Part shown: positions 6,513 to 8,353 of the stretch, one piece after another
How positions within the stretch are numbered: the stretch's first letter is position 1
Layout of the letters: each line of letters opens with the position of its first letter
Assembly (NCBI GenBank): GCA_903960725.1
Contig: CAJCBY010000169.1
Location: 1-8,353 of the forward strand
Reading direction: 5' to 3'
Length of the DNA stretch: 8,353 nucleotides
Source: an uncultured Cytophagaceae bacterium
GTDB lineage: Bacteria > Bacteroidota > Bacteroidia > Cytophagales > Spirosomataceae
The notes under the pieces: model-generated
Database searches by the model: none
Told to the model about the DNA's origin: nothing
Seen by the model: only the letters and a program-made list of their open reading frames with translations
Made by a program: the position numbers and the translations under genes

Positions 6513-6538
6513 AACCCGTTAAAAATTAGGGTTATTTT
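6513..6538 (+). terminator. Weak hairpin, possible terminator after the PorP/SprF gene
   Basis: AACCC (6513-6517) pairs with GGGTT (6529-6533) over an 11-base loop, and ATTTT follows. The stem is short, 117 bases after the PorP/SprF stop codon, and it overlaps the candidate sucA -33 element. It is the only hairpin with a T-tail in this gap, but it is weak compared with the terminators elsewhere in the window. Confidence 0.22.
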
Positions 6539-6568
6539 GCGGAGCAAGTAGTAAATTGCGTAGATTTT
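6536..6568 (+). promoter_or_regulatory. Candidate promoter for sucA
   Basis: TTTG (6536-6539) and TAGATTTT (6561-6568) are separated by 21 bases, which is the normal spacing for Bacteroidota -33/-7 promoters. The -7 box differs from TAnnTTTG only in the last base. Transcription would start near 6575 and leave an untranslated leader of about 74 bases. No other pair in the 252-base gap fits as well. Confidence 0.42.
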
Positions 6569-6648
6569 AGCGTTTATAGGATGTTAGAATTAATACTAAA
6601 CCAAAACATTGAAACATTTCTTTGGCCTAAAGCCTAGAAAATTAACTT

Positions 6649-8353
6649 ATGGATCCATTTTCCTACGTAGCCAATGCCGACACACAAGTTATAGCTGACT
6701 TGTATGAGGCGTACAAACAAGATCCCAATTCAGTAGATAGCTCTTGGAGAGATTTCTTCAAAGGTTTCGACTTTTCTCAAACCTGGTTAGGTGAGGGAGC
6801 TCCTGCGGGCGCTACTTCTGCTGATGCTAGCCATGTTCAAAAGGAGATGGCAGTTATCTCTTTAATCAAGGCTTTCCGTTCAAGAGGCCACTTATTATCT
6901 AAAACTAACCCCGTGCGAGAGCGCAAGGATCGCAAGCCACGTTTAGATTTGGCGGATTATTCTTTGTCGGAGGCGGATTTAGATACGGTTTTCCAAGCAG
7001 GTTCCTTTATGGGTTTAGGCGCGGCCACCCTGCGGACTATTCAAGCTGCTTTACATAAAATTTATGCTGGTTCAGTGGGTTTCGAATATTCCTACATTCG
7101 CGACGTACAGCAAAAAGAGTGGTTACGCAATAAAATCGAGCAGGAGGCACTTTCATTTAAGCCAACGTTCGAAGAGAAAAAGCACATTCTTCAGAAGATG
7201 AATGAGGCAGTTGTTTTTGAGAACTTTTTAGGAACAAAATATTTAGGCCAAAAGCGTTTCGGCTTAGAAGGTGGTGAATCCACCATCGCTGGTTTAGATG
7301 CGATTATCAATGTCGCAGCTGATGCAGGTGTAAAAGAAGCGGTAATTGGGATGGCGCACAGAGGTCGTTTGAACGTTTTGGCAAACATCATGCACAAATC
7401 GTACGAAGCAATCTTTGATGGTTTCGAGGGAAACGTTCCCAATGAAATCCACGGCGATGGCGACGTAAAATACCACTTAGGTTATTCAAGCAAGCATGTT
7501 TCACCTAAAGGAAGCGAGATTTCATTGAAATTAGCGCCCAATCCATCCCACTTAGAAGCGGTAAATCCCTTAGTAGAGGGTTTCTGCCGCGCGAGTGCAG
7601 ATGCGCATTATGCAGGAGATTACGATAAAGTATTACCTATTTTAATTCACGGTGACGCGGCAGTAGCGGGTCAGGGTATTGTCTATGAGGTGACTCAGAT
7701 GGCGAAATTATCCGGTTACAGCACGGGTGGAACGATTCACTTTGTGATTAATAACCAAGTAGGTTTTACGACAGATTTTGAAGATGCACGTTCGGCGATT
7801 TATTGTACAGATGTAGCTAAGATCATCGATTCACCTGTATTCCACGTAAATGGAGATGATCCAGAAGCAGTGGTTTTTGTGTCTCGCATGGCTGCAGAAT
7901 ACCGTCAAGAATTTAACCGCGACGTGTTTGTGGATATGGTTTGTTACCGCCGTAATGGTCACAACGAATCAGATGAGCCTCGTTTTTCGCAGCCTACTTT
8001 GTATGCGAACATCACGAATCATCCTAACCCTCGCGAAGTTTATACGCATCTATTAATCAAGAACGGCGAGATCGAGGCAAAATTAGCCGAGGAAATGGAT
8101 TCAGCTTTTAAAGCAGAATTGCAAGCTCGTTTAGATATGGTGAAGCAAAAGGTAAGCCCACCGTACGTTCCATTGAAATTAGATAACCGCTGGTCAGCAC
8201 TTCGGTTCTCAAATGAAACAGATTTCGATTCGTCTCCTAAAACGGCGATCTCGAAAGAGGTGATTGATTTAGTTGCGAAAGCATTGACTTCTTTGCCAAA
8301 AGGTTTTACCGCGCTGAAGCAAATAGAAAAAGTGATCGCGGATCGCAAAGGAT
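6649..8353 (+). CDS. sucA: 2-oxoglutarate dehydrogenase E1 component, 5' part
   Basis: E1 is the thiamine diphosphate enzyme that decarboxylates 2-oxoglutarate and passes the succinyl group to the lipoyl E2 in the TCA cycle. The frame is open from MDPFSYVANADT to the right edge with no stop: 568 codons of about 900-930 expected, so the gene continues outside. The N-terminal E2-binding segment is present (YEAYKQDPNSVDSSWRDFF, about 20-38), then RSRGHLLSKTNPV (76-88). The ThDP domain follows, with GMAHRGRLNVLAN (234-246, substrate-binding His237), NPSHLEAVNPLVEG (298-311, His301), the metal and cofactor motif HGDAAVAGQG (334-343) closing at VINNQVGFTT (366-375), and VCYRRNGHNESDEP (431-444). 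All catalytic positions visible match E. coli SucA. The pyrimidine-binding and C-terminal domains lie beyond the window. The start has no Shine-Dalgarno sequence. The E2 gene usually follows in this phylum but cannot be seen. Confidence 0.96.
   Translation, partial: MDPFSYVANADTQVIADLYEAYKQDPNSVDSSWRDFFKGFDFSQTWLGEGAPAGATSADASHVQKEMAVISLIKAFRSRGHLLSKTNPVRERKDRKPRLDLADYSLSEADLDTVFQAGSFMGLGAATLRTIQAALHKIYAGSVGFEYSYIRDVQQKEWLRNKIEQEALSFKPTFEEKKHILQKMNEAVVFENFLGTKYLGQKRFGLEGGESTIAGLDAIINVAADAGVKEAVIGMAHRGRLNVLANIMHKSYEAIFDGFEGNVPNEIHGDGDVKYHLGYSSKHVSPKGSEISLKLAPNPSHLEAVNPLVEGFCRASADAHYAGDYDKVLPILIHGDAAVAGQGIVYEVTQMAKLSGYSTGGTIHFVINNQVGFTTDFEDARSAIYCTDVAKIIDSPVFHVNGDDPEAVVFVSRMAAEYRQEFNRDVFVDMVCYRRNGHNESDEPRFSQPTLYANITNHPNPREVYTHLLIKNGEIEAKLAEEMDSAFKAELQARLDMVKQKVSPPYVPLKLDNRWSALRFSNETDFDSSPKTAISKEVIDLVAKALTSLPKGFTALKQIEKVIADRKG

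Noticed and set aside
8040..8348. Open frame of 102 codons on the minus strand inside sucA
   Set aside because: It is antisense to a continuous and well-matched E1 reading frame, and its translation resembles no family I recognise.

Overview
The window looks like chromosomal core sequence from a member of the Bacteroidota, most likely of the Cytophagales type. The support for this is a protein with a C-terminal type IX secretion (T9SS) type A sorting domain, a PorP/SprF-family outer membrane protein, an OstA-like protein of the Bacteroidota kind, a single-chain 2-oxoglutarate dehydrogenase E1, promoter-like TAnnTTTG boxes, and no clear Shine-Dalgarno sequences before the starts. The genus cannot be fixed from this sequence.

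Layout from left to right. Positions 1-197 are intergenic and rich in structure. They hold a 54-base near-perfect palindrome that probably acts as a two-way terminator, then a pair of inverted arms (60-90 and 159-189) built from AAAGCAT-like heptamers. tilS (minus strand, 198-1550) encodes tRNA(Ile)-lysidine synthase. Only 38 bases away and divergent is an OstA/LptA-like exported protein (1589-3124), followed in the same direction by a 116-residue protein that is almost entirely a T9SS sorting domain (3176-3526). A strong bidirectional terminator separates it from the convergent htpG (minus strand, 3597-5414), the bacterial Hsp90 chaperone. Divergent from htpG is a PorP/SprF-family gene (5503-6396). 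The gap between the two holds a TAGATTTG promoter box and a perfect TGTGA-N6-TCACA palindrome. A 252-base intergenic region follows, with a candidate promoter. The 5' 568 codons of sucA (6649 to the right edge) encode the E1 of 2-oxoglutarate dehydrogenase.

The genes do not form one pathway. Translation fidelity (tilS), envelope biogenesis (OstA-like), T9SS-linked surface proteins (sorting-domain protein, PorP/SprF), protein folding (htpG) and the TCA cycle (sucA) sit together as mostly separate transcription units. The only likely co-transcribed pair is the OstA-like gene and the small sorting-domain gene.

I see no mobile element with a transposase, no CRISPR array, no RNA gene and no defence system. 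I do not see a clearly new multi-gene system. The observations most worth following are the heptamer inverted-repeat element, the cargo-free T9SS sorting-domain protein and the CRP-like palindrome between htpG and the PorP/SprF gene.
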